The translations under genes were made by a program, and so were the position numbers. From an uncultured Sphingomonadaceae bacterium (GTDB lineage Bacteria; Pseudomonadota; Alphaproteobacteria; Sphingomonadales; Sphingomonadaceae): a stretch of DNA of 17,631 nucleotides. The DNA lies in NCBI GenBank assembly GCA_946479505.1, contig CAMLGC010000053.1, forward strand, positions 1 to 17,631. Reading direction: 5' to 3'. Positions 1 through 7,367 of this stretch are shown in pieces. The notes beneath the pieces were generated by a model, which was not told the DNA's origin, ran no database searches, and saw nothing but the letters and a program-made list of their open reading frames with translations. Numbering within the stretch: position 1 is the stretch's first letter; each line of letters starts with the position of its first letter.

Positions 1-4
1 GGGT

Positions 5-47
5 AAACAGCGCCCCGCGCTGTTTAGGCCATGCCGGGGGCATGGCC
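5..47. terminator. Twin hairpins downstream of hisB
   Basis: Two perfect inverted repeats lie back to back just past the hisB stop. AAACAGCG (5-12) pairs with CGCTGTTT (18-25), and GGCCATGCC (27-35) pairs with GGCATGGCC (39-47). The first has A/T ends on both sides, so it could terminate transcription from either direction. The next gene is outside the window, so whether these are terminators or an intercistronic structure in a his operon cannot be told. Confidence 0.4.
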
Positions 48-75
48 GACCCAACGCTCGCAAGCGGAAGGGGAA

Positions 76-663
76 TCACAGCGTCCCCTTGGTCGAGGGG
101 ATCGCGTCCGCCTTGCGCGGATCGATCTCGACCGCCGTGCGCAGAGCGCGGGCGAGGCCCTTGAAGGCCGATTCGACGATGTGGTGGTTGTTGCTGCCGT
201 GCAGCGTCTCAACGTGGAGCGTGATCCCCGCCGCCTGCGCGAAGCTGTGAAACCAGTGTTCGAAGAGCTCGGCGTCCATCTCGCCGAGGCGCTTCTGGGT
301 GAATTCGGTTTTCCAGACGAGCCAGGGGCGGCCCGATATGTCGAGCGCGACGCGCGTCAGCGTCTCGTCCATCGGCGAGAGCGCATCGCCGTAGCGGCGG
401 ATGCCGCGCTTGTCGCCCAGCGACTCGGCAATTGCTTCGCCGATCGCCAGCCCCGTATCCTCGACGGTGTGGTGTTGGTCGATGTGCAGGTCGCCTACCG
501 TCTTCACGTCGAGATCGATCAGCGAGTGACGCGACAATTGCTCGAGCATGTGATCGAAGAATCCAATCCCCGTCGAGACCGCGTAGCGGCCGGTGCCGTC
601 GAGGTTGACGGTCACGTCGATCGAGGTCTCGCTCGTCCGCCGGGCGATGGTCGCGGTGCGCAT
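76..663 (-). CDS. hisB: Imidazoleglycerol-phosphate dehydratase
   Basis: This cytoplasmic enzyme dehydrates imidazoleglycerol phosphate to imidazoleacetol phosphate in histidine biosynthesis. At 195 aa it has the usual length of the monofunctional enzyme, without the HisB-N phosphatase domain of E. coli. The two metal-binding His-rich motifs are visible: [10 protein letters not shown] in the first half and [13 protein letters not shown] in the second. FFDHMLEQ lies near residue 35. The ATG at 663 begins [15 protein letters not shown], a typical family N-terminus. No strong Shine-Dalgarno sequence precedes it; only a GGGG run lies about 5 nt upstream. The gene is divergent from sspB with 72 nt between the starts. 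Other his genes are expected beyond the left edge. Confidence 0.96.
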   Translation of the reverse strand: MRTATIARRTSETSIDVTVNLDGTGRYAVSTGIGFFDHMLEQLSRHSLIDLDVKTVGDLHIDQHHTVEDTGLAIGEAIAESLGDKRGIRRYGDALSPMDETLTRVALDISGRPWLVWKTEFTQKRLGEMDAELFEHWFHSFAQAAGITLHVETLHGSNNHHIVESAFKGLARALRTAVEIDPRKADAIPSTKGTL

Positions 664-669
664 GCCAGC

Positions 670-698
670 CCCAATAACGCCAAGCGCGGGCTATGCAA
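670..698 (-). promoter_or_regulatory. Candidate hisB promoter
   Basis: On the minus strand TTGCAT (698-693) is followed after 16 nt by TATTGG (676-671). TTGCAT begins exactly 35 nt before the A of the hisB ATG, so transcription may start at or next to the start codon. Both boxes are imperfect matches to the sigma-70 consensus. Confidence 0.25.
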
Positions 699-700
699 TC

Positions 701-729
701 TTGACCGGGGGTCAAACCTCGTTAGCACA
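701..729 (+). promoter_or_regulatory. Candidate sspB promoter with palindrome
   Basis: TTGACC at 701-706 is a near-consensus -35 box whose first base is 35 nt before the A of the sspB ATG. A weak -10 (TAGCAC, 723-728) follows. TTGACC is also the left arm of a perfect palindrome, TTGACC-GGG-GGTCAA (701-715), which could be an operator in the hisB/sspB divergent region. No Shine-Dalgarno sequence lies between this promoter and the ATG, which suggests a leaderless transcript. Confidence 0.4.
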
Positions 730-735
730 TGACCT

Positions 736-1215
736 ATGACCGATGGACTGCCCGACAGCCTGATTCCCTATGACGAAATCGTCCAGGAGGCGCTGCGCGC
801 CGTGGTCGGCCGCGTGCTGCACTCGGTCGTGGACAATGGCAGCACGCTTCCCGGCGAGCACCATTTCTACATCACCTTCAAGACTCAGGCACCCGACGTC
901 GACATCCCCAAGCGGCTGATCGAACGGTTTCCGGATGAGATGACGATCGTGCTGCAGAACCGGTTCTGGGACCTCACCGTCGATGACGAGCGCTTCTCGG
1001 TGGGGCTGAGCTTCAACCAGGTGCCCTCGAAGCTCGTCATCCCCTTTTCGGCGATCACCGGTTTCCACGATCCCGCGGTCAATTTCGAGCTGCGCTTCCA
1101 GGCGCAGGAGGTCGAGGGCGAGCTTGTCGACGAGGCCGAGAACGACGGCCCCGTCGCCGAGCCGATCGAAGACGGCTCGAATGTCGTCGCTGTGGATTTC
1201 AAGAGAAAGAAATAG
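736..1215 (+). CDS. sspB: SspB-alpha-type ClpXP adaptor
   Basis: This is a ClpXP protease adaptor of the alphaproteobacterial SspB class (159 aa). Adaptors of this family bind ssrA-tagged and other substrates and hand them to ClpX in the cytoplasm. The body (about residues 5-120) has family-typical stretches such as IPYDEIVQEALR, HHFYITFKT, and the VGLSFNQVPSKLVIPFSAITGF strand region. An acidic linker (about 122-148) follows. The C-terminus, NVVAVDFKRKK, resembles the ClpX-tethering tail of Caulobacter SspB. The start at 736 has no visible Shine-Dalgarno but sits 35 nt after the start of a TTGACC box. The gene is divergent from hisB and upstream of fumC, separated from fumC by a hairpin repeat. 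Confidence 0.93.
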   Translation: MTDGLPDSLIPYDEIVQEALRAVVGRVLHSVVDNGSTLPGEHHFYITFKTQAPDVDIPKRLIERFPDEMTIVLQNRFWDLTVDDERFSVGLSFNQVPSKLVIPFSAITGFHDPAVNFELRFQAQEVEGELVDEAENDGPVAEPIEDGSNVVAVDFKRKK

Positions 1216-1224
1216 CGCAAATCC

Positions 1225-1319
1225 GCCACCCCGGACTTGTTCCGGGGTCCACCGTCCCGCATAGGCAGCGCCCGAGGGGCTTGTGGCACCGTGGATGCCG
1301 GAACAAGTCCGGCATGACG
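1225..1319. repeat. REP-like paired hairpin, copy 1
   Basis: Two hairpins are arranged head to head. CCCCGGA (1229-1235) pairs with TCCGGGG (1241-1247), and ATGCCGG (1295-1301) pairs with CCGGCAT (1309-1315). The cores are inverted copies of each other: GGACTTGTTCCGG (1233-1245) and CCGGAACAAGTCC (1298-1310), 13 of 13. The same layout recurs after gmk at 4027-4110. The element fills nearly all of the sspB-fumC gap and ends about 12 nt before the fumC GTG. Confidence 0.8.
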
Positions 1320-1330
1320 GAAAGAGAATC

Positions 1331-2722
1331 GTGACCAATACCCGCACCGAAACCGACTCGATCGGCGCGATCGAGGTTCCCGCCGACGCCTATTGGGGCG
1401 CGCAGACGCAGCGATCGATCGAGAATTTCCCCTTCGGCCCCGAGGAGCGGATGCCGATCGGCATCGTCCACGCGCAGGCGATCGTCAAGCAGGCCGCGGC
1501 GCGGGTGAACCGCAAGCACGGGCTCGATGCCAAGCTTGCCGACGCGATCGAAGCCGCCGCGCAAGAGGTGATCGAGGGCACGCTCGACGATCAGTTCCCG
1601 CTCGTCATCTGGCAGACGGGCAGCGGCACCCAGACCAACATGAACGTGAACGAGGTGATCGCGGGCCGCGCCAACGAGATGTTGACCGGCAAGAAGGGCG
1701 GCAAATCGCCCGTCCACCCGAACGACCATGTCAACATGAGCCAGTCGTCGAACGACAGCTTCCCGACCGCGCTCCACGTCGCCGCCGCGCTTGCCGCGCG
1801 CGACGCGCTCGCCCCCGCGCTCGATCGGCTCGAGGGCGCGCTCTCCGCCAAAGCGAAGGCGTGGGACCATATCGTCAAGATCGGCCGCACCCACACGCAG
1901 GACGCGACGCCGATCACGCTCGGCCAGGAATTTTCGGGCTATGCCGCGCAGCTCGTGAGCGGCCGGGCGCGGATCCAGGGGGCGCTCAACGGCAATTTGA
2001 AGAAGCTTGCGATCGGCGGCACCGCGGTCGGCACCGGCCTCAACGCGCCCGAAGGCTGGGCCGAGGACATGACGGCGGCGATCTCCGACATCGCGGGCAT
2101 GACCTTTGAGCCCGCCCCCAACAAGTTCGAGCAGCTCGCCGCCAAGGACGGGCTCGTCTTCTTCTCGGGCGCGCTCAACACGCTCGCGGTCGCGCTCAAC
2201 AAGATCGGCAACGATATCCGCTATCTGGGCTCGGGCCCGCGCTCGGGGCTGGGCGAGCTGTCGTTGCCGGCGAACGAGCCGGGCAGCTCGATCATGCCGG
2301 GCAAGGTCAACCCCACCCAGTGCGAATCGCTGACGATGGTGGCGGCGCAGGTGATCGGCAACAACCAGGCGGTCACCGTCGGCGGCATGCAGGGCCAGTT
2401 CGAGCTCAACGTCTTCATGCCGCTGATCGGCGCCAACGTGCTGCGCTCGACGCATCTGCTTGCCGTGGCCATGGCCAACTTCGCCGAGCGCTGCGTCGAC
2501 GGGATCGAGGCGAACGAGAAGCAGATCGCGGACCTCGTCGGCCGCTCGCTGATGCTCGTCACCGCGCTCGCGCCCGAGATCGGCTACGACAACGCCGCCA
2601 AGATTGCCAAGCACGCGCACCAGACCGGGCAGACGCTCAAGCAAGCAGGGCTCGAGCTGGGGCTGGTCGACGAGGCGACCTTCGACCGCGTGGTGCGGCC
2701 GGAGAAGATGGTCGGGCGCTGA
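1331..2722 (+). CDS. fumC: Class II fumarate hydratase
   Basis: This enzyme interconverts fumarate and L-malate in the TCA cycle, as an iron-independent cytoplasmic homotetramer. The protein is 463 aa, the normal family length. The signature [15 protein letters not shown] is at about residues 318-332, with the catalytic Ser near 319. [10 protein letters not shown] carries His188, the position of the E. coli catalytic His. [10 protein letters not shown] and SSNDSFPTA are also present. I chose the GTG at 1331 ([22 protein letters not shown]), preceded by AAAGAGA. The in-frame ATG at 1283 lies inside the REP-like repeat and would add 16 residues with no family counterpart. The gene is downstream of sspB on the same strand; because a repeat intervenes, a shared transcript is uncertain. 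Confidence 0.96.
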   Translation: MTNTRTETDSIGAIEVPADAYWGAQTQRSIENFPFGPEERMPIGIVHAQAIVKQAAARVNRKHGLDAKLADAIEAAAQEVIEGTLDDQFPLVIWQTGSGTQTNMNVNEVIAGRANEMLTGKKGGKSPVHPNDHVNMSQSSNDSFPTALHVAAALAARDALAPALDRLEGALSAKAKAWDHIVKIGRTHTQDATPITLGQEFSGYAAQLVSGRARIQGALNGNLKKLAIGGTAVGTGLNAPEGWAEDMTAAISDIAGMTFEPAPNKFEQLAAKDGLVFFSGALNTLAVALNKIGNDIRYLGSGPRSGLGELSLPANEPGSSIMPGKVNPTQCESLTMVAAQVIGNNQAVTVGGMQGQFELNVFMPLIGANVLRSTHLLAVAMANFAERCVDGIEANEKQIADLVGRSLMLVTALAPEIGYDNAAKIAKHAHQTGQTLKQAGLELGLVDEATFDRVVRPEKMVGR

Positions 2723-2732
2723 AAAAGGAGAT

Positions 2733-2800
2733 GTGTTCCCGCCAAGGCGGCAACACGAGAGTCTTTACTGGGACTGGGCTCCCGCCTGCGTGGGAGCACA
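2733..2800. repeat. Second REP-like hairpin pair after fumC
   Basis: Two GC-rich hairpins lie 11 nt past the fumC stop. GTGTT plus CCGCC (2733-2743) pairs with GGCGG plus AACAC (2746-2756). GCTCCC (2778-2783) pairs with GGGAGC (2792-2797). The CCCGCC-type core differs from the GAACTTGTT family. It may also serve as the fumC terminator, but there is no T-tract. Confidence 0.55.
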
Positions 2801-2863
2801 TGCTTGTGGAACCTGAGTCGCTCCCGCGCGCTTGATCGGCGAACACCAATCAAGGAGCATTTC

Positions 2864-3079
2864 ATGGGAGCGACCACCATCGGCGCGCTGGTCGGCGGCG
2901 CGATCGACAGTATGAGCGGCGAGGACGGCAACGCCGATGGCGCGATCATCGGCGCGGTGACGGCGAACGTCCTGAAGGTCGCGGTTCCGCTTGCCGCGAC
3001 CTGGGCGGTTGGCTGGCTCGTGCTGCGCGGGCTCGGCGCGGCGTGGGATCAGGTCGCGGGCGAGGGAGACGAGGCATGA
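2864..3079 (+). CDS. Small glycine-rich membrane protein, tandem copy 1
   Basis: I do not recognise a named family. The 71-aa product starts at the ATG at 2864, 7 nt after a clear AAGGAG (2852-2857); the longer frame from a TTG at 2804 lacks this. The N-terminus (TIGALVGGAIDSM) has glycine-zipper spacing. A hydrophobic segment at about residues 37-58 (VLKVAVPLAATWAVGWLVLRGL) is a likely membrane helix, and the C-terminus is acidic. Its stop overlaps the start of the next gene in ATGA, so the two are probably translated together. The N-terminal half resembles the next protein (IGALVG..ID....GE.G...GA), which suggests an old tandem duplication. A partial EcfG-like match (GGAAC at 2808, with GCTT instead of CGTT 17 nt later) lies upstream but is weak. 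Confidence 0.75.
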   Translation: MGATTIGALVGGAIDSMSGEDGNADGAIIGAVTANVLKVAVPLAATWAVGWLVLRGLGAAWDQVAGEGDEA

Positions 3080-3276
3080 TCGGCAAGATCATCGGCGCGC
3101 TCGTCGGCCGTGAGATCGATCGTCGCGATGGCGAAGGCGGCCTCAAGGGCGCCGCGCTCGGTGCAGCGGCCGCGGGCGCGCTGCGCTGGCTGGGGCCGAT
3201 CGGGCTGACGCTGGGCGGCGCCTATGTCGCGAAGAAGGCGTATGACCGGCACAGGGAGCATGAGAAGCACGCATGA
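3076..3276 (+). CDS. Small glycine-rich membrane protein, tandem copy 2
   Basis: No named family is recognised. The 66-aa product begins at the ATG at 3076, which overlaps the upstream stop by 4 nt; GAGGGAGACGAGG just before it supplies a ribosome-binding site. It starts MIGKIIGALVGREIDRR, then has an alanine/glycine-rich stretch (GAALGAAAAGALRWLGPIGLTLGGAYVA, about residues 24-52) that could span or dip into the membrane, and ends in a basic, His-containing tail (KKAYDRHREHEKHA). The opposite tail charge from copy 1 could suit a heteromeric pair, but that is speculation. Confidence 0.75.
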   Translation: MIGKIIGALVGREIDRRDGEGGLKGAALGAAAAGALRWLGPIGLTLGGAYVAKKAYDRHREHEKHA

Positions 3277-3322
3277 TCAGGACGCTTGCTCGCCGTGCGG
3301 GGAAGGCAGATCACGCCCGCGC

Positions 3323-3352
3323 TTGACGAATCCCCATGCCCCGCGCCACTAG
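3323..3352 (+). promoter_or_regulatory. Candidate gmk promoter
   Basis: TTGACG (3323-3328) begins exactly 35 nt before the A of the gmk ATG. A weak -10 region (CACTAG, 3347-3352) lies next to the start codon. There is no Shine-Dalgarno between it and the ATG, so the transcript may be leaderless. The same -35-to-ATG distance is seen at sspB. Confidence 0.4.
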
Positions 3353-3357
3353 CGCGC

Positions 3358-4008
3358 ATGGCACCCCCGCCCCAGCCCGATCCGCATGGCTTCAAACGTC
3401 GTGGCGTCCTGTTCGTTCTCTCCTCGCCCTCGGGCGCGGGCAAATCGACGATCGCGCGCAAGCTGCTGGCGTCGCACCCCGAACTCGGCGTCTCGGTATC
3501 GGCGACAACGCGGCCGATCCGGCCGGGCGAGGTCGACGGGTACGATTATCATTTCGTCGATCTCGAACAATTCCGGCAGATGGTGTCGGCGGGCGAGTTC
3601 CTCGAATGGGCGCACGTGTTCGGGCATCGCTACGGCACGCCGCGCGGGCCCGTCGAGGCGATGCTCGCCGAAGGGCGCGACGTGCTGTTCGACATCGACT
3701 GGCAGGGCGCGCAGCAGCTCTTCCAGATCGCGGGCGGCGACGTGGTGCGCGTGTTCATCCTGCCGCCGTCGATGGAGGAGCTCCACCAGCGGCTGCTCCG
3801 CCGCGCGACCGATCCGGTCGAGGTGATCGACGCGCGGATGCTGCGCGCCGCGAACGAGGTGAGCCACTGGGACGGGTATGATTACGTGCTCGTCAACGAC
3901 GATGTCGAACAATGCTTCACCGAGGTGCGCACGATCCTGGAGGCCGAGCGGCTCAGGCGATCGCGACAGACAGGGCTGATCGGGTTCATTCGCAAGCTGA
4001 TCCGGTAG
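3358..4008 (+). CDS. gmk: Guanylate kinase
   Basis: This enzyme phosphorylates GMP (and dGMP) to the diphosphate using ATP, in the cytoplasm. The 216-aa protein has the P-loop SSPSGAGKST at residues 22-31, then VSATTRPIRPGEVDGYDYHFV for GMP binding, FLEWAHVFGHRYGTP, and DVLFDIDWQGAQQ, all typical of the family. I chose the ATG at 3358 (MAPPPQPDPHGFKRRG). The frame stays open to 3286, but the extra 24 residues do not look like a guanylate kinase N-terminus and would cover a likely promoter. The gene follows the two small membrane proteins on the same strand but probably has its own promoter. A REP-like repeat follows the stop. Confidence 0.96.
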   Translation: MAPPPQPDPHGFKRRGVLFVLSSPSGAGKSTIARKLLASHPELGVSVSATTRPIRPGEVDGYDYHFVDLEQFRQMVSAGEFLEWAHVFGHRYGTPRGPVEAMLAEGRDVLFDIDWQGAQQLFQIAGGDVVRVFILPPSMEELHQRLLRRATDPVEVIDARMLRAANEVSHWDGYDYVLVNDDVEQCFTEVRTILEAERLRRSRQTGLIGFIRKLIR

Positions 4009-4026
4009 GCGGCGTTCTCTCCCGCG

Positions 4027-4110
4027 GTCACCCTGAACTTGTTTCAGGGTCCAACCAACCACGAGCGCTGTCGCCTGAGGGACGTTGGATGCTGAACAAG
4101 TTCAGCATGA
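4027..4110. repeat. REP-like paired hairpin, copy 2
   Basis: This copy has the same plan as 1225-1319. CCCTGAA (4031-4037) pairs with TTCAGGG (4043-4049), and ATGCTGAA (4089-4096) pairs with TTCAGCAT (4101-4108). The unit is bounded by GTCA and TGAC. Arm sequences differ from copy 1 while base pairing is kept, so structure rather than sequence is conserved. It lies between the convergent ends of gmk and the ATP12-type gene. Confidence 0.8.
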
Positions 4111-4134
4111 CGGAGGTTTGGCTGAGCCCGGCCC

Positions 4135-4815
4135 CTACTTCAGCAATTCAATAAACCGCGCGCCGGCGTCGAAATCGGCGCGGTGGGCGTCGCGGGCGCG
4201 GGTGGCGAGCGGGTCTTCGCCCCATTGCTCGGCCTGCCAGGCTTCGTCGACCTGCGAGGCGGTCCAGACCGTTTCGGCGTCCGCACCGCCTTCGAGCAGC
4301 GCCAGCGCGGCGACGAGCGAGCCCGTGACGGTGACGATCGACGACAGGCCGGCGAGCTCGAACGGATTACGTGCTGCGACCGCTTCGGCGAGGCGGACGA
4401 TCGTCGCTGCGGGCTGGGGGCGGTGCATCACCCCCGTGGCGATCTCGAAATGGACATCGTAGCGGCGGCGTGCCCAGTCGAGCAGCGGGTCCCAGGCGGC
4501 GCGCTGTCGGTCGATCAGCGGCTCGGGCGACTCGGCGCGGTAATAGAGCAGGTCGCTTTCGCCATAGCGCGCGAGGCCGGCGGCGAAGGCGGAGGTGTGG
4601 GGGGCGATACGGTCGATCGCGGCATTGGCGAGGCCGGTGAGCGGCATCGCGCGCGGATCGACCGTCTCGCCGACAGCGCGCCATTCGTGGGCGATCGCCT
4701 CGGCAAGGCGCGGGTACGGCACCGCGAGTCGGGCGCGGCCGGGGGTGCGCACGGGACGGCCGTCGAGACGAATCGCGCCGTCCTCGACCGAAACCTCGTT
4801 CCAGAAGCGCTTCAT
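4135..4815 (-). CDS. ATP12-family F1-ATPase assembly chaperone
   Basis: Proteins of this family assist assembly of the F1 part of ATP synthase (in mitochondria Atp12 binds the alpha subunit); alphaproteobacteria carry homologues. The 226-aa product shows typical stretches: MKRFWNEVSVEDGAIRLDGRPVRTPGR at the N-terminus, AIAHEWRAVGETVDPRAMPLTGLANAAID, ESDLLYYRAESPEPLIDRQ, and WDPLLDWARRRYDV. The start at 4815 overlaps the upstream small membrane gene by 4 nt (ATGA). A longer open frame continues to 5157 but only shadows the HAD gene. It is the last gene of the crcB operon, and a REP-like repeat follows it. Confidence 0.9.
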   Translation of the reverse strand: MKRFWNEVSVEDGAIRLDGRPVRTPGRARLAVPYPRLAEAIAHEWRAVGETVDPRAMPLTGLANAAIDRIAPHTSAFAAGLARYGESDLLYYRAESPEPLIDRQRAAWDPLLDWARRRYDVHFEIATGVMHRPQPAATIVRLAEAVAARNPFELAGLSSIVTVTGSLVAALALLEGGADAETVWTASQVDEAWQAEQWGEDPLATRARDAHRADFDAGARFIELLK

Positions 4816-5033
4816 GGCTGGGGCGGGGTGCGCCAGCGGCGCGCGAGCGAGCGCGGGACGGTTGCGATCATGTAAAGCGCGGCGAGAACGATCGCGAGCC
4901 CGAGCAGCTTTTGGGGCCATGATTCGGCGCGGCCGAGAAGAACCACGCCGAGCACCGCACCGACCGCGCCCGCGATGCGTGTTGCGGTGATCGCGAAATA
5001 GCGGTTGCGGGCGGTGGTGTCGGGATCGGTCAT
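4812..5033 (-). CDS. Small two-helix membrane protein
   Basis: No named family is recognised. The 73-aa product has two likely membrane helices (about residues 16-34 and 43-60) joined by a short polar loop (GRAESWPQK) and ends in a basic, proline-containing tail (RSLARRWRTPPQP). Its ATG overlaps the HAD stop by 4 nt and its stop overlaps the ATP12-type start by 4 nt. This tight coupling suggests steady co-expression with an ATP synthase assembly factor, but a role in that process is only a guess. Confidence 0.8.
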   Translation of the reverse strand: MTDPDTTARNRYFAITATRIAGAVGAVLGVVLLGRAESWPQKLLGLAIVLAALYMIATVPRSLARRWRTPPQP

Positions 5034-5689
5034 GCAGCCTCCATGCAGAGCGGCAGGTGCCCCGCGGTCCGAGCGATGGCGTGGGCACCGGCGGCGGTAA
5101 GCTCGCCCGGGTCATGATAGCCCCAGGCGACGCCGACCGCGCGCGTACCCGCCGCACGGCCCATGACCACGTCGTAGCTGGTATCGCCGATCATTACGGT
5201 GGTTTCGGGTGCGGCGCCCGCCTCCGCGATCGCCGCCTCGACCATCGAGGGATGCGGCTTGGAGGGGTGGCGGTCGGCTGTCTGGAGCGTGACGAAGCGT
5301 TTGGAGAGGCCATGGCGCTCAAGGATGTGCGCGAGGCCGCGATCGGACTTGCCGGTGGCGACGCCGAACAGCCAGCCTTCGCCTTCGAGCGTGTCGATCG
5401 CCTCGGCGATCCCGTCGAACAGCGGCTCGTCGGCGAGCGCGCCGGTAGTGCGCAACGTGAAAAAGCGATCCTTGTATGTGCCCGCGAGCAGGCGGTGGAG
5501 CGGCGCATCCGCTTCGGGCAGCAATGCCGCCATCGCTTCGACGAGGCTCAGCCCGACGATCCGCCTGATGGCCACGCGTTCGGGCACATCGAGTCGGTGC
5601 GCCGCGAACGCCTCCTCGACCGCACGGCAGATGTTCGCCTGGCTGTCGACGAGCGTGCCGTCGCAATCGAAGAGCGCAAGACGGTTCAC
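5030..5689 (-). CDS. HAD-superfamily phosphatase, phosphoglycolate phosphatase-like
   Basis: This is a haloacid dehalogenase-type phosphohydrolase of 219 aa. Motif I is FDCDGTLVDS with Asp8 and Asp10; the T/K motifs are GVATGKSDRG and SKPHPSM; motif IV is MIGDTSYDVVMGRAAG. A helical cap of subfamily I lies between motif I and the T motif. This resembles Gph and PpaX-like enzymes, but the substrate cannot be read from the sequence. The GTG start at 5689 (NRLALFDCDGT) overlaps the paiB-like stop as GTGA. The open frame continues to 6037 but upstream it only shadows the neighbour. The downstream junction is a 4-nt ATGA overlap. Confidence 0.9.
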   Translation of the reverse strand: MNRLALFDCDGTLVDSQANICRAVEEAFAAHRLDVPERVAIRRIVGLSLVEAMAALLPEADAPLHRLLAGTYKDRFFTLRTTGALADEPLFDGIAEAIDTLEGEGWLFGVATGKSDRGLAHILERHGLSKRFVTLQTADRHPSKPHPSMVEAAIAEAGAAPETTVMIGDTSYDVVMGRAAGTRAVGVAWGYHDPGELTAAGAHAIARTAGHLPLCMEAA

Positions 5690-6285
5690 GGTGCCCGCAT
5701 CCAGTGTGCGATCGCCCGCCGGCCGCGTGCTTCGAGCGCGTCGGCAGCGGCAAGGCGCGCGCCATCGGGCTTGTTCTGGTTGAGCTTGATCGTGCCGCGC
5801 CACGCCTGCACGCGCATCGAAAATCCGGTGATCCCGGCGAGCATCGCCTCGAACCGGCGTGGGTTCATCTTCGCGCGGCTCCATTCGGGCTTGGGCGCCA
5901 GCCGTCCCTCGTGCTGTGCAATGAGTGCGTCGATCTGCGCGACCAGCGCATCGCGGCCGAGCGGCTCGACGATCCCTTCGAGCTCGACCGCGACATAGTT
6001 CCAGGTCGGCACCTGATCGTCGCCGAGCCCGTACCAATCGGGGCTGACATAGGCGTCGGGGCCCGAGGCGACGAACAGCGCGGTCGTACCGGCGAGATGC
6101 CGAGTGAGCGCGTTGGCGCGCGCGAGATGGAAGGTCAGGTGATCGCTACCCTCCCACGTCACCGGCAGGTGCGCGACCCGCGGTCCGTCAGGCGTCGCGG
6201 CGAACAGCGCCCCGAACGCGACCTCTTCGACCAAAGCGCGCATCGCCGCCCGATCCTCCCAGCGGAAGGCCTGGTTGGGATGCAT
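5686..6285 (-). CDS. PaiB-like FMN-binding protein
   Basis: This member of the FMN-binding negative transcriptional regulator (PaiB) family has a split-barrel fold related to flavin reductases and is 199 aa, the usual length. Family features are MHPNQAFRWED at the start, AHLPV, SPDWYGLGDDQVPTWNYVAVELEG in the centre, and a C-terminal KLNQNKPD. Despite the family name, many members are better regarded as flavin- or ligand-binding proteins, and Bacillus PaiB is the only classical reference. The start shares one base with the stop of the upstream pseudouridine synthase (TGATG). Confidence 0.9.
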   Translation of the reverse strand: MHPNQAFRWEDRAAMRALVEEVAFGALFAATPDGPRVAHLPVTWEGSDHLTFHLARANALTRHLAGTTALFVASGPDAYVSPDWYGLGDDQVPTWNYVAVELEGIVEPLGRDALVAQIDALIAQHEGRLAPKPEWSRAKMNPRRFEAMLAGITGFSMRVQAWRGTIKLNQNKPDGARLAAADALEARGRRAIAHWMRAP

Positions 6286-7367
6286 CAGCCGCGCCGGCGG
6301 CCGCGTTCGCCGCGGCGTGCCTTGCGGACCTGCTTGGCGTGTGCCTTGGCCTGAGCCTTCTTGACCGCGCGGCTGGGGGGCGGCGCGCCATCGTCCAGCG
6401 CGATCGCGTCGCCGAGCGCAGGATCGAAGCCGAGCAGCCCCAGACTTTCGGCGAAATGGTCGGGGAGCTCGGCGGTGACGTCGATCGTGCCGCCATCGGG
6501 ATGATCGATGCGGATGCGGCGCGCGTGAAGGTGCATCTTTCGGCTGACCCCGCCGGTGAGGAACGCCGCCTGCCCGCCATATTTGCCGTCACCGACGATC
6601 GGATGGCCGATCGCCGCCATGTGGACGCGGAGCTGATGCGTGCGGCCCGTGAACGGCTGGAGCTCGACCCAGGCGGCGCGGTTGCCGGCGCGCTCGATCA
6701 CGCGATAGCGGCTGCGCGCGGCCTGGCCCTCGGCCTCGTCGACGTGCATCTTCTCGCCGCCCGTCCCCGGCTGCTTGGCGAGCGGAAGATCGACGATACC
6801 GTCGTCGATCGCGGGAACGCCAACGACGAGCGCCCAATAGGACTTGCGCGCGGTGCGCCCTGAGAAGCTCTTGGCGAAAAAGGCGGCGGCGCGGGCGGTG
6901 CGCGCAAGGAGCAGCGCACCCGACGTATCCTTGTCGAGCCGGTGAACGAGCTTGGGGCGGCTCTCGCAATCATATTGGAGCGCGTCGAGCAGCCCGTCGA
7001 CGTGTTCAACGGTCTTGGTGCCGCCCTGGGTGGCGAGGCCGGGCGGCTTGTTGAGCACCAGCGCCTGCGGATCGCTGTGGATGACGAGGCCCTGCGCGAA
7101 TTCGACCTGATCGGGGCTGAGCGGTGGGCGCTCGCGCTTCTTCGCAGGCGCGCGCACGGGCTCGGCGGGGGGAACGCGGATCACCTGCCCCGTCTCGATC
7201 CGGTCGCCGGGCGCGGCGCGGTTGCCATCGAGCCGGAGCTGGCCGGTGCGCGCCCATTTGGCGACGGTGGTGAAGGGCACGCCTTCCATGTGCCGCTTGA
7301 ACCAGCGATCGAGCCGGATGCCGTCGTCGTCCGACGCGACGGTGAACTGGCGGACCGCGTCGCTCAT
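6285..7367 (-). CDS. RluA-family 23S rRNA pseudouridine synthase, RluC-like
   Basis: This enzyme isomerises specific uridines to pseudouridine in large-subunit rRNA. The 360-aa protein has an N-terminal S4 RNA-binding domain (about residues 12-65, DGIRLDRWFKRHMEGVPFTT) and then the RluA catalytic domain with HRLDKDTSGALLLART, where Asp145 is the expected catalytic residue. GRTHQLRVHMAAIGHPIVGDGKYG is near the end. The S4 domain and the VP-containing N-terminus resemble RluC, but which uridines it modifies is not determined. A basic tail (KKAQAKAHAKQVRKARRGERGRRRG) follows. The ATG at 7367 overlaps the crcB stop by 4 nt. The frame is open to 7640 only as a shadow of crcB. Confidence 0.93.
   Translation of the reverse strand: MSDAVRQFTVASDDDGIRLDRWFKRHMEGVPFTTVAKWARTGQLRLDGNRAAPGDRIETGQVIRVPPAEPVRAPAKKRERPPLSPDQVEFAQGLVIHSDPQALVLNKPPGLATQGGTKTVEHVDGLLDALQYDCESRPKLVHRLDKDTSGALLLARTARAAAFFAKSFSGRTARKSYWALVVGVPAIDDGIVDLPLAKQPGTGGEKMHVDEAEGQAARSRYRVIERAGNRAAWVELQPFTGRTHQLRVHMAAIGHPIVGDGKYGGQAAFLTGGVSRKMHLHARRIRIDHPDGGTIDVTAELPDHFAESLGLLGFDPALGDAIALDDGAPPPSRAVKKAQAKAHAKQVRKARRGERGRRRG

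Noticed and set aside
31..732. 233-codon frame opposite hisB
   Set aside because: It is antisense to hisB over nearly its whole length and has no ribosome-binding site; shadows of this kind occur opposite most genes in this window.
1283..1330. Longer fumC from an upstream ATG
   Set aside because: The extra residues are encoded by the REP-like hairpin and match nothing in the family. GTG at 1331 gives the usual N-terminus.
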